In this document: in pieces, positions 42,280 to 50,672 of the stretch
Position numbering within the stretch: the first letter of the stretch is position 1
How the letters are laid out: each line of letters starts with the position of its first letter
Notes under the pieces: generated by a model
Told to the model about the DNA's origin: nothing
Database searches by the model: none
What the model saw: the letters and a program-made list of their open reading frames with translations, nothing else
Made by a program: the position numbers and the translations under genes
Assembly: GCA_947626985.1 (NCBI GenBank)
Contig: CANQUG010000017.1
Span: 1 to 56,254, forward strand
Direction of reading: 5' to 3'
DNA: 56,254 nt
Source of the DNA: an uncultured Lachnospiraceae bacterium
GTDB lineage: Bacteria; Bacillota; Clostridia; Lachnospirales; Lachnospiraceae

Positions 42280-43764
42280 ATGTTGCTGGAAATGAAAAAT
42301 ATTGACAAGGCTTTTAATGGCGTACCTGTACTGAAAAAGGTACAGCTGGAGGTGGAAAGAGGAGAAGTCCATGCTCTGCTGGGGGAAAACGGAGCCGGAA
42401 AATCCACCCTGATGAACGTGCTCACCGGCGTCTACCCCAGGGACGGGGGTACGGTGACATTTGACGGACAGCAAGTGGAGCATGCCACCATCAAAAAGAC
42501 GGAGGAGATGGGCATTGCCTTTGTGCACCAGGAACTGAATCTGTTTAACGATATGACGGTCTGGGAAAATATTTTCCTGGGAAAAGAGATCGTCAGCAGA
42601 CTGGGAAGATGCAATAAAAAAGAGATGATCCGAAAAGCGTCGGAGCTGTTTTCCCAGCTGGACGTAAAGATCGATCCCACGGAGAAGGTGGAGAATTTAA
42701 AGACCAGTGAAAAGCAGCTGCTGGAAATTTCCAAGGCCCTGTTCTTCAAGGCAAAGCTGCTGATTCTGGACGAGCCCACCACGGCATTGAATAATGATGA
42801 GATCGATCACCTGTTCCAGATCATAAGAAATCTGAAAAAGAACGGAACGTCCTTTATTTTTATCTCCCACAAGATGCCGGAGATCTTCCGGATCTCGGAC
42901 CGGTATACCGTTTTCCGGAACGGAGAGTATATCGCCTCCGGCAGCATCAGAGAGATCACCCCGGAGGAGATCACGAAGCTTCTGGTGGGAAACGCGGATT
43001 CCTTCCGGGATATTTACGAGGAGCGGGAGACCGGGGAAACGATCCTGAAGCTGAGGGATTATTCCGGACCGGGCTTTCAGCACATTAATCTGGACATTAA
43101 GCGCGGTCAGATCGTGGGACTGACCGGACTGCAGGGAGCGGGCAGTTCGGAGCTGATGCAGTGTATCTTCGGCATCACCCGCGGGACAGGCGGTTACATA
43201 GAGATGGAGGGAAAAAAGATTCCTCCCAGCTCCACCCATAAAACCATGAAGGCCGGCATCGCCATGCTGGCTTCCAACAGAAAGGAAAATTCCGTGATTC
43301 CGGATATGAGCCTTCTGGAAAACATGTACCTGGCGGAGCATACGCTGTCGGCGAAACAGTTCCCCATCCATCGGAAAAAGGAACAGGAAAAATATGAGAA
43401 GTACCGCCAGATGCTGAACATCAAGGCCCAGGACAGCAGCGATTCCATACTTTCCCTCAGCGGCGGCAATCAGCAGAAGGTATTTTTAGCCAGATGGCTG
43501 AACACCAACGCGGACGTTCTTCTTCTGGATAATCCCACTCAGGGAATCGACGTGGGAGCGAAAGCGGAGATTTACAAGCTGATCCTTCAGCTGGCGAAGG
43601 AGGGGAAAACCATCCTCATCAACACGCTGGAAATTCCGGAGATTCAGAAGATCGCCGACTACTGCGCGGTTTTCTATGAGGGAAGAATCGTAAAGATCCT
43701 GCAGCATGAGGAGATCACCGAGCAGACAGTCATGCTCTACTCCACCAATGCGGCGGAGGCTTAG
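42280..43764 (+). CDS. Sugar ABC transporter ATPase with two ABC domains (RbsA/XylG type)
   Basis: A 494-residue protein with tandem nucleotide-binding domains. Domain 1 has GENGAGKSTLMN and LLILDEPTTAL; its signature is the unusual LKTSEKQLLEIS. Domain 2 has a degenerate Walker A (GLQGAGSSELM), a canonical LSGGNQQKVFLA signature and LLLDNPTQGID, in which the Walker B Glu is Asn. Such asymmetry is normal for CUT2 importers, with domain 1 hydrolysing ATP. AAGGAG precedes the ATG. It pairs with the permease 22 bases downstream. Confidence 0.92.
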   Translation: MLLEMKNIDKAFNGVPVLKKVQLEVERGEVHALLGENGAGKSTLMNVLTGVYPRDGGTVTFDGQQVEHATIKKTEEMGIAFVHQELNLFNDMTVWENIFLGKEIVSRLGRCNKKEMIRKASELFSQLDVKIDPTEKVENLKTSEKQLLEISKALFFKAKLLILDEPTTALNNDEIDHLFQIIRNLKKNGTSFIFISHKMPEIFRISDRYTVFRNGEYIASGSIREITPEEITKLLVGNADSFRDIYEERETGETILKLRDYSGPGFQHINLDIKRGQIVGLTGLQGAGSSELMQCIFGITRGTGGYIEMEGKKIPPSSTHKTMKAGIAMLASNRKENSVIPDMSLLENMYLAEHTLSAKQFPIHRKKEQEKYEKYRQMLNIKAQDSSDSILSLSGGNQQKVFLARWLNTNADVLLLDNPTQGIDVGAKAEIYKLILQLAKEGKTILINTLEIPEIQKIADYCAVFYEGRIVKILQHEEITEQTVMLYSTNAAEA

Positions 43765-43786
43765 GGAATCAGGGAGGAAAAAACAG

Positions 43787-44791
43787 ATGACAAAAAAGAA
43801 CCCATTGACAAAAGCGCTGTCCCAGTACAGCTTTATCCTGGTATTTATTGCGATTTTCATTGTCTATGCCTTCACGTCCAACGGTCTGACCTGGAACGGA
43901 GTCATGAATATCTTCCGTCATTCCGCGGTGATCGGGATCATCGGAATCGGGATGGGCATGGTCTGTCTCACCGGGGAGATCGATCTTTCCGTGGGGTCCA
44001 TGCTGGCGCTGATCAGCGGCTTTGCGGTAGTGATCTTCAACCTTACGGGCAGCATCCTCGTTACGCTGCTGTTCTGTCTGGCCTTCGGCGCACTGTGCGG
44101 ATGCATCAACGGCGTGCTGGTGGGCTATGTGAAGATGCCGGCGTTTATCGTGACGCTGGCTACCATGCTGATCTACCGCTCCTTTGCCCAGTATTTCTGT
44201 CAGCATATCCCCAAGGATCTCTGCGGCGGGGGCAGCTCTGTGTACCGTATGGTCAACAGCCTGAGCTCCTATCAGACCTTTTACAATTTCGGAAACGGCA
44301 AAATCGCCACCATTCCGATTGTGGGCCTCGTTCTGATCCTGGTGGTGGCGGTTTTCACTTACCTTACCACCAGCACGAAATTCGGCAAAAAGGTGTACGC
44401 CATCGGCAGCAATGAGAAAGGCGCCGCCATGAACGGCATCAATGTGGATCTGATGAAGACGGTGGTCTTCGTCATTACCGGGGCTTTGGCAGGCGCGGGA
44501 GCCTTCCTCTGGATCGCCATGAACGCCTCCTCGGACCCGGCCACCACGGGAAAGAGCAACGAGATGTACGCCATCGCCTCCGCGGTGCTGGGCGGCATCA
44601 GCATGAGCGGCGGCAGGGGAAAATGTCTGGGCATCCTGTTCGGAGCCATGTCCTATACGGTTATTGACAAGATCATCGTGGCGCTGAAGATGGATTCCCT
44701 CATCAACGACGCCATCAAGGGAATCATCCTGCTGGTAGTTATCCTGATTCAGCTGGCGGGACCGAGACTGAAGGAGAAATTCGGACACTGA
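43787..44791 (+). CDS. Sugar ABC transporter permease (RbsC type)
   Basis: A 334-residue membrane protein with about nine or ten hydrophobic helices and the BPD_transp_2 hallmarks GEIDLSVGSMLAL, AFGALCGCINGVLVGY and AVLGGISMSGGRGKCLG. A single permease gene implies a homodimer, as in CUT2 systems. ATG 43787 is preceded by AGGGAGG; the longer upstream frame overlaps the ATPase and is rejected. Confidence 0.92.
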   Translation: MTKKNPLTKALSQYSFILVFIAIFIVYAFTSNGLTWNGVMNIFRHSAVIGIIGIGMGMVCLTGEIDLSVGSMLALISGFAVVIFNLTGSILVTLLFCLAFGALCGCINGVLVGYVKMPAFIVTLATMLIYRSFAQYFCQHIPKDLCGGGSSVYRMVNSLSSYQTFYNFGNGKIATIPIVGLVLILVVAVFTYLTTSTKFGKKVYAIGSNEKGAAMNGINVDLMKTVVFVITGALAGAGAFLWIAMNASSDPATTGKSNEMYAIASAVLGGISMSGGRGKCLGILFGAMSYTVIDKIIVALKMDSLINDAIKGIILLVVILIQLAGPRLKEKFGH

Positions 44792-44857
44792 TCCCGCGGG
44801 CGCGGCGCCGGGGAACAGACCGGTCCGGCGGAGAAAAAGAAAGGGCGGCCATTTCAT

Positions 44858-47272
44858 ATGGAGACGATTGAAATACAGTTTCTGGCGGAACGATGGGAGG
44901 ATCTGCATGTCCATTCAGACGTGGAGGTGTTTTATATTCTGGAAGGCTCCGGAGAGTTTATTCTGGAGGACCAGAGATATCAGATGAAAAAAGGCGATTT
45001 CATTGTGGTAAACTCCAATCAGAAGCATGGGTTCCGGACAACGGACGAGCGCTATCTGGGAGCGGGCATTCGTTTTCCCTATCTGTTCCTCTGCCGGACG
45101 ATGAATCGGGAGACCATCTTCTTTTACTGCAATTCGGTTCAGAACGAGAATGAGATCATGGAAGAGCTGCGGGCGCTGCTGAAAAAAATCATAAACGAAC
45201 AGTACCGCAATCCGGAAACCGGCAGGCTGCATCTGCTGAGCTTATGCTTTGAACTGCTGCATATTCTCACCACAGATTTTCTGGTGAGCAGAAACGACAG
45301 CCGGTTTCAGGGAAAGGATCAGAATTATGACGGGCGGAAGGCCCTGATCGCCGAGTACGTGCAGATGAATTACAACAGGGACATCAGCCTGATGGAGCTG
45401 GCGGAAAAGCTGTACCTGTCCAATACCTATCTGTCCAGATATATCAAGCGGCAGTTTCACATGACCTTTATCGAGTATGTCAATTCCGTGCGTCTGGACC
45501 ACGCGGTGGCCCAGCTGCTGTATTCGGACCAGCCTCTGGTCCACATCGCCATGGAAAACGGTTTTGCCAGCTCCGCGGCTTTTAATAAGGTGTTCAAAGA
45601 GAAGTACCAGATGTCTCCCACGGAGTACAGAAATCTGCAGAAGCAGTCCCGGGACGGAAAAAACGTTCAGCGGGAGGAGGAACAGCTCCGGAAAAGAGTG
45701 CAGGATTTCTTTACGGAAGCTGCGGACACGGGGGAGAAAAAAACCAGACAGCTGGAGGAGTACGTCAATGTAAGCGGACCGGACCGGAAGCCTCTGGAAA
45801 ACATCTGGACGAAGATGATTAATATCGGTACGGCTGCGGAGCTTCTTCACTCCGACATGCAGCAGCATGTGCTGTATCTGAAAAACAAGCTGCATTTTCA
45901 GTACGTCCGCTTCTGGGATCTGTATTCCCAGGAGGTGTTCATGCAGACAGGGCAGGCGGACGGCCAGTACAATTTTGACAAGCTGGACCGCATTCTGGAT
46001 TTTCTGATGAAGAATGATCTGAAGCCCTACATGGAGCTGCGCATCAAGCCGAAGGTCCTGATCCAGAGCCAGATGAACCGCCTGCAGAATCAGGAGATCG
46101 CGGCGGACCCGGATGCGGAATATATGCAGGATTTTATGAAAAAGCTGGCCATTCATCTGATCCGCCGCTATACTGTGACGGAGATCGAGAAGTGGTATTT
46201 CGAGGTGTGGAAAACGGAGGAGTACTACTGGCAGAACAAGGAGATGAGCCGGGAGGAAAAGGAAAAAACCATCTATCTTTATCTGGATGTTTTTGACAAT
46301 ATCGCCGGGACCCTGCGGAAATATCTTCCCAATATCCGCATCGGAGGCGGAGGCTTTGCCCTGCGGTACGGGGAGGAGCATTTCCTGGATATCCTGAGAC
46401 TGTGGAAGGAACGGGAGAATCTGCCGGATTTCGTGTCGGTTTACTGCTATCCCTACACCGCCGAGATGATCTACATGGGCAAAAATCAGACTCTGGACGT
46501 GGACTTTGTGAAGAAGGATCTCCGCCGGGTGAGAGAGCTGATGAAGGAAGCGGAATTTCCTGTGGAACCTCTCCATGTGACGGAGTGGAGTTTTTCCATG
46601 TCCAGCAGAAGCGTGCTGAACGATCACTGCATGAAGGGCGCGTACCTGCTGAAAAACATGATCGACAGTATCGGGCAGGCGGATCTCATGGGATATTGGG
46701 TGGGGTCGGACCTTTTTGCGGATCATTACGATTCCAGATGGCTGCTGAACGGAGGCGGCGGTCTGATCTCCAAGGACGGGATCCCCAAGCCGGCCTTCTA
46801 TGCCCTGGAGTTTATCAATCATCTGGGAAGATATCTGATCAAAACAGGCGATCACTATGTAATCAGCGACAACGGGCAGGGAAACTACCGCATCGTCTGT
46901 CATAACCTGAAGACGCTGGGCTATCAGTACAATCTTCTTCAGGAGGATCAGATCCGCAGGGATGAGGTGAACAATCTTTTTACGGATCTCCAGAGACTGA
47001 ACATGCATTTTAATCTGGAGGCGGCCCGCAGCGGGAAGTATACCATGCGGATGTTTTCCATCAGCCAGAAATTCGGAAGCATCCAGGATCTGTGGAAAGA
47101 GGTAAACGTGGAGGGGGAAATGACTCCGGAGGATATCCGCTATCTGGAGCGGATCACCACGCCGCGTCTGCAGCACCGGTACTGCGAGGAAAAGGGAGGG
47201 AAGCTGCGGTTCGACGTGGAGCTGGAGCCCAATGAGATGAAATTCATTCATATCTCCTACACATATATGTAA
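44858..47272 (+). CDS. AraC-family regulator with degenerate GH39-like domain (copy C)
   Basis: An 804-residue paralogue of the gene at 34787: cupin-like domain (HVHSDVEVFYILEGSGEFIL, 17-36), AraC helix-turn-helix pair at about 163-265 (LMELAEKLYLSNTYLSRYI, HIAMENGFASSAAFNKVF), and a GH39-like barrel from about 300. WYFEVWKTEE at 446-455 keeps the FEVW but not the NEP, so the acid/base site (453) is Thr; VTEWSFS keeps the nucleophile-position E576. It is the last gene before a strong terminator, so it is likely co-transcribed with the importer. It may respond to a different sugar from copy B. Confidence 0.85.
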   Translation: METIEIQFLAERWEDLHVHSDVEVFYILEGSGEFILEDQRYQMKKGDFIVVNSNQKHGFRTTDERYLGAGIRFPYLFLCRTMNRETIFFYCNSVQNENEIMEELRALLKKIINEQYRNPETGRLHLLSLCFELLHILTTDFLVSRNDSRFQGKDQNYDGRKALIAEYVQMNYNRDISLMELAEKLYLSNTYLSRYIKRQFHMTFIEYVNSVRLDHAVAQLLYSDQPLVHIAMENGFASSAAFNKVFKEKYQMSPTEYRNLQKQSRDGKNVQREEEQLRKRVQDFFTEAADTGEKKTRQLEEYVNVSGPDRKPLENIWTKMINIGTAAELLHSDMQQHVLYLKNKLHFQYVRFWDLYSQEVFMQTGQADGQYNFDKLDRILDFLMKNDLKPYMELRIKPKVLIQSQMNRLQNQEIAADPDAEYMQDFMKKLAIHLIRRYTVTEIEKWYFEVWKTEEYYWQNKEMSREEKEKTIYLYLDVFDNIAGTLRKYLPNIRIGGGGFALRYGEEHFLDILRLWKERENLPDFVSVYCYPYTAEMIYMGKNQTLDVDFVKKDLRRVRELMKEAEFPVEPLHVTEWSFSMSSRSVLNDHCMKGAYLLKNMIDSIGQADLMGYWVGSDLFADHYDSRWLLNGGGGLISKDGIPKPAFYALEFINHLGRYLIKTGDHYVISDNGQGNYRIVCHNLKTLGYQYNLLQEDQIRRDEVNNLFTDLQRLNMHFNLEAARSGKYTMRMFSISQKFGSIQDLWKEVNVEGEMTPEDIRYLERITTPRLQHRYCEEKGGKLRFDVELEPNEMKFIHISYTYM

Positions 47273-47280
47273 AACAGCGG

Positions 47281-47330
47281 AAAACCTGAGGGCAATTTCG
47301 GGACAAAATTGTTGCTCTCAGGTTTTTTTT
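47281..47330 (+). terminator. Strong terminator of the deglycosidase/importer operon
   Basis: AACCTGAG, GGCAATTT and their complements AAATTGTT, CTCTCAGGTT form a long stem around CGGGACA, followed by eight T residues. It lies just after the copy C stop codon. Confidence 0.88.
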
Positions 47331-47439
47331 GTATCCGGTTTTGGAAAAGAGATGGAATAAATTGAGATAAAAAACAGGAAGTATCCGGGGGGTTCCTTTT
47401 TTATAATGACACTATCAGAAAAAGGGAGGGCATTTTGAT

Positions 47440-48441
47440 ATGGCAAAAAAGGTATTAGGTGTTTCGTTTGGAAGAAAAATGAGTAATTGCGACATCATGG
47501 TAAAGCATGCCCTGATGGAGTGTGAGAAGGCCGGCTGCGAGGTGGCCTTTATCCGGGCGGACGATCTGGATATTCATAACTGTACAGGCTGTATTTCCTG
47601 CGTGATTCAGATCATGATGGGAAAGGGCAGAGGCTACTGCGTGCGCCACGATGATTTTGACATTCTGGATGAGTGCGTGATGCAGTCTGACGCGGTGATT
47701 CTTGCATGTCCCACGTATGAGACTTCCGTTACAGGACGTTTTAAGACCATCTGCGACAGGATCGGACCGAGCCACGATATTACGTTCCGGCAGGCCGCTT
47801 ATGACGAAGGAAAGGCTGCCGGCAAGCCCGAGGAGAAGCTGCCGGATGCGAGAACCTTTAAGAAGCGCACGGCTGCTCTGATCTCTGTAGGCGGAGCCAT
47901 GACGGAGAACTGGATCGCGCTGACCATGCCGATGATGTATGAGTTTACGTTCCCTATGGGCATCGACGTTATCGATACGGTGGAGTATTACGGAGCCATG
48001 GCTCATGAGTCCGTGCTGGGCAATCCGGAAATGATGGAGCGTATGACAAAGGTGGGTCAGAACATTCTGGCTTCTCTGAACGCGGAGACCGAAGAGGAGC
48101 GCACGAAATGGCGCGGCGATGAGGAAGGAGTATGTCCTGTCTGCCATACCCGTCTGCTGCAGGTTTCCCATGACGCCCGCACGGTGGACTGCGTAGTCTG
48201 CGGAAGCCATGGAACCCTGGAGATGAACGACGGAAAAATCCGGGTTCACTTTACCCAGGAGGAGATGGACAGATCCCGTCTGAGATGGGCAGGAAAGCTG
48301 GAGCACTCCACGGAGATCAAGACCCAGGCTCAGCCTTCTGGAACCATCAAAAACCTGAAGGAGCTGAAGGCACCCTATGCGGCCTTCCAGCCGGGAGTAT
48401 TTGAGCCGGATCCCAACAGCTTCGGAAATATTAAGAAGTAA
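47440..48441 (+). CDS. Flavodoxin-family reductase with iron-sulfur and zinc-ribbon cysteines
   Basis: A 333-residue protein with a flavodoxin fold (VLGVSFGRKMSNCD, VILACPTYETSVTGRFK, ALISVGGAMTENW). CTGCISC plus a later YCVRHDDFD (C48, C51, C54, C67) resembles the compact [4Fe-4S] motif of iron-sulfur flavoproteins. A C-terminal CPVC...CVVC pair (C232, C235, C251, C254) looks like a zinc ribbon. It probably carries FMN and passes electrons from NAD(P)H or ferredoxin. GGGAGGG precedes the ATG. Its TATAAT (47402-47407) follows GTTCCTTTTT, like the sugar-operon promoters, hinting at co-regulation. Confidence 0.8.
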   Translation: MAKKVLGVSFGRKMSNCDIMVKHALMECEKAGCEVAFIRADDLDIHNCTGCISCVIQIMMGKGRGYCVRHDDFDILDECVMQSDAVILACPTYETSVTGRFKTICDRIGPSHDITFRQAAYDEGKAAGKPEEKLPDARTFKKRTAALISVGGAMTENWIALTMPMMYEFTFPMGIDVIDTVEYYGAMAHESVLGNPEMMERMTKVGQNILASLNAETEEERTKWRGDEEGVCPVCHTRLLQVSHDARTVDCVVCGSHGTLEMNDGKIRVHFTQEEMDRSRLRWAGKLEHSTEIKTQAQPSGTIKNLKELKAPYAAFQPGVFEPDPNSFGNIKK

Positions 48442-48456
48442 ATAGCCGGAGAGCGG

Positions 48457-48505
48457 AAAAAGGGGCTGTCGGTGCTGTGCTTCATCAGCATCGACAGTCC
48501 CTTTT
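48457..48505. terminator. Bidirectional terminator
   Basis: AAAAGGGGCTGTCGGTGCTG and CAGCATCGACAGTCCCTTTT pair with few mismatches; the T and A flanks serve both directions. It separates the convergent flavoprotein and chromate-transporter genes. Confidence 0.8.
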
Positions 48506-48513
48506 CAGTAATT

Positions 48514-49086
48514 TTATGGGCCGAGATGTGTCTGAGCGGCATAAAATACCATCTCGCACACGCCGCAGAGCCCCATCACAAGGACAGGATTCATTTTTAC
48601 TTTCCGCAGAAGAAAAAGCGCGGCGGCAAAGTACAGGATCATGCGTGCGGATACCTGATGGACAGCCGGTATCCCCTCTATAAAGAATGCGGAGATCAGG
48701 ATGGTGACGCCGGCCTTCGCGATCATGGCGACTACCGCGGGACGCAGGCCGGCGAGGGTGTGCTGCAGCAGGGAAAGCTTCCGGTATCTGGTATAAATAA
48801 AAGCCAGAACAGATACAAAAATGCAGGAGGGAAGGACGCATCCCAGCGTCGCCGCGATGGCGCCCGATATGCCTGCCGTCTGCGTTCCCACGAAGGTGGC
48901 CGCATTGACCGCGATGGGCCCGGGAGTCATTTCGGCTATCGTCACCAGATCCGCGAAGGTATTCATGGACATCCAGTGATGGGTGCGGATCACCTGCTCC
49001 TGAATCAGCGGCATAGCGGCGTAGCCTCCGCCGAAGCTGAAGCATCCGATCTTAAAAAAACTGAGAAACAGCTGAATAAGAATCAT
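48514..49086 (-). CDS. Chromate-transporter family half protein, second of a pair
   Basis: A 190-residue, single-CHR-domain membrane protein: FFKIGCFSFGGGYAAMPLIQ, ADLVTIAEMTPGPIAVNAATFVG and GAIAATLGCVLPSCIF match the ChrA motifs. Two short CHR proteins work as a heterodimer in many Firmicutes. Its ATG overlaps the first half's stop as ATGA. Chromate export is the family function; in gut Firmicutes another oxyanion, such as sulfate, is possible. Confidence 0.88.
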   Translation of the reverse strand: MILIQLFLSFFKIGCFSFGGGYAAMPLIQEQVIRTHHWMSMNTFADLVTIAEMTPGPIAVNAATFVGTQTAGISGAIAATLGCVLPSCIFVSVLAFIYTRYRKLSLLQHTLAGLRPAVVAMIAKAGVTILISAFFIEGIPAVHQVSARMILYFAAALFLLRKVKMNPVLVMGLCGVCEMVFYAAQTHLGP

Positions 49087-49655
49087 GCCTCTTTTCCTCC
49101 TCTGGCTGAAAGAACCGCCCGCAGCATGCTGGCCGACGCTGCGGCGATTATGATGACAATGGTACTTACATTGAAGAAATAACTGGCGCAGAAGCTGAGG
49201 ATCATCACTGCCATATTCAGGATATCTCCGGTATTCACCACATTTTTTCCCATATCATAGACCACAGAAGTAATCACGGCTCCGATGCCGGAGCGCATGC
49301 CGTTCAGCATGGCGCTGACATAGGGATTGCTGATAAAGGCTGTATAGCACAGCGAGACCGCGGACAGGATGACCAGAGGCGGGATGACGGCCCCCAGCAC
49401 GGCCATGATCAGTCCGGGAATGCCGCAGATCCGGTAGCCCACGGTGATGGCTCCGTTGACGGCCACCGCGCCCGGGGACGCCTGAGCGATCGCTGCCATG
49501 TCCAGCATTTCCTCCTCATCGATCCAGTGGTACTGGTCTACAAATCTGTTTTTCAGAAGTGTGACGATCACATATCCTCCCCCAAAGGTAAAAGTGCTCA
49601 GATAGAGGGTGGAGAGGAACAGCTTTTTCAGTTTCTGTCTTTTTGTCTGGTCCAT
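49083..49655 (-). CDS. Chromate-transporter family half protein, first of a pair
   Basis: Also 190 residues with a single CHR domain: LFLSTLYLSTFTFGGGYVIV, MAAIAQASPGAVAVNGAITVG and GLIMAVLGAVIPPLVIL. It lies upstream of, and overlaps, its partner by four bases. GGGAGG precedes the ATG. The divergent LysR gene is the probable regulator. Confidence 0.88.
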   Translation of the reverse strand: MDQTKRQKLKKLFLSTLYLSTFTFGGGYVIVTLLKNRFVDQYHWIDEEEMLDMAAIAQASPGAVAVNGAITVGYRICGIPGLIMAVLGAVIPPLVILSAVSLCYTAFISNPYVSAMLNGMRSGIGAVITSVVYDMGKNVVNTGDILNMAVMILSFCASYFFNVSTIVIIIAAASASMLRAVLSARGGKEA

Positions 49656-49781
49656 TTTCAGAAAACCTCCCGAGTGCGATATAAAGATTCTGTTGACACT
49701 TTAGCATTTTCTGCACTATAATTCAAATAGTATTATCTGATGAGAATACATAATAAAAATGTTATAGAAAGAGGAAACAGG
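49656..49781. promoter_or_regulatory. Divergent region with a clear LysR promoter
   Basis: TTGACA (49693-49698) and TATAAT (49717-49722), 18 bases apart, read toward the LysR gene. The leftward promoter of the chromate pair is not obvious. Confidence 0.65.
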
Positions 49782-50672
49782 GTGACGATCAGACATTTAA
49801 AAATTTTTATCGCCGTCTATTCGGAAATGAGTATCACAAAAGCCTCGCAGAAACTGCATCTGGCGCAGTCCAGCGTCAGCATGGTGATCCGGGAGCTGGA
49901 GGAGAATTATCACGTGAAGCTGTTCGACCGGGTCAACCGCAGGCTGTATGTGACGGAGGAGGGACGGCTTTTTTTTGACTATGCGGCGCATATTGTAGAT
50001 TCCTTCGACCAGCTGGAAAATGTGATGACGGAGCCGGACGCCGTCAGGCAGATCCATATCGGGACAAGCATTACCATCGGCAATTATCTGGTCCCCGGGG
50101 CCGTAAGACGGTTTCAGGAATATTATCCGGCGTGCAGCGTCTCTGTCAGTGTGGAAAATTCTCACCAGATCATTCAGAAGGTGCTGAAAAACGAACTTGC
50201 TTTCGGGGTGGTGGAGGACCGGGCGTCCTACGAACAGCTGGCCGAGAAGCCGTTTATGAAGGACCGGCTTTTTTTTGTATGCGGCGCGGGACATCCCCTG
50301 GCGGGGAGGGAAACTGTGACCCTTGAGGACGTGTGCCGGTACCCGTTTTTTATGAGGGAGCCCGGCAGCGCGGCGCGGGAGATTACGGAGCATTTTATGA
50401 AAATCAGGCAGATGAAATATGAGATCCTGTGGGAGAGCGTCAGCAATCAGGCGCTGCTTCATGCCATTCGGGAGCTGCCGGGAATTACGGTCCTGTCGGA
50501 AAAGCTGGTGGAAAAAGATGTGAAGGAGAAGAAGATTTCCATCCTTCCGCTGCATCCTCAGATTTTCGAGAGACAGTTCTCGGTGGTCTATCACCGGCAG
50601 AAGTATCTGAATGCGGCGGTGCGGAAGCTGATGGATGTGATTACGGCTGCAGGTCAGCAGGGGAAGGGGTGA
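49782..50672 (+). CDS. LysR-family regulator
   Basis: A 296-residue protein with the LysR winged helix (IRHLKIFIAVYSEMSITKA, HLAQSSVSMVIRELEENY) and an effector domain of the CysB/CbbR type. I choose the GTG at 49782, seven bases after AGAGGA, because the upstream ATG at 49740 lies too near the promoter. Divergent to the chromate-transporter pair and overlapping by one base (TGATG) with the radical SAM gene, so it may control either. Confidence 0.85.
   Translation: MTIRHLKIFIAVYSEMSITKASQKLHLAQSSVSMVIRELEENYHVKLFDRVNRRLYVTEEGRLFFDYAAHIVDSFDQLENVMTEPDAVRQIHIGTSITIGNYLVPGAVRRFQEYYPACSVSVSVENSHQIIQKVLKNELAFGVVEDRASYEQLAEKPFMKDRLFFVCGAGHPLAGRETVTLEDVCRYPFFMREPGSAAREITEHFMKIRQMKYEILWESVSNQALLHAIRELPGITVLSEKLVEKDVKEKKISILPLHPQIFERQFSVVYHRQKYLNAAVRKLMDVITAAGQQGKG

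Noticed and set aside
45242-47251. 669-codon minus-strand open frame opposite AraC copy C
   Set aside because: Antisense to a clear AraC-GH39 gene; rich in Leu, His and Gln as expected from a complement frame, with no family motif.
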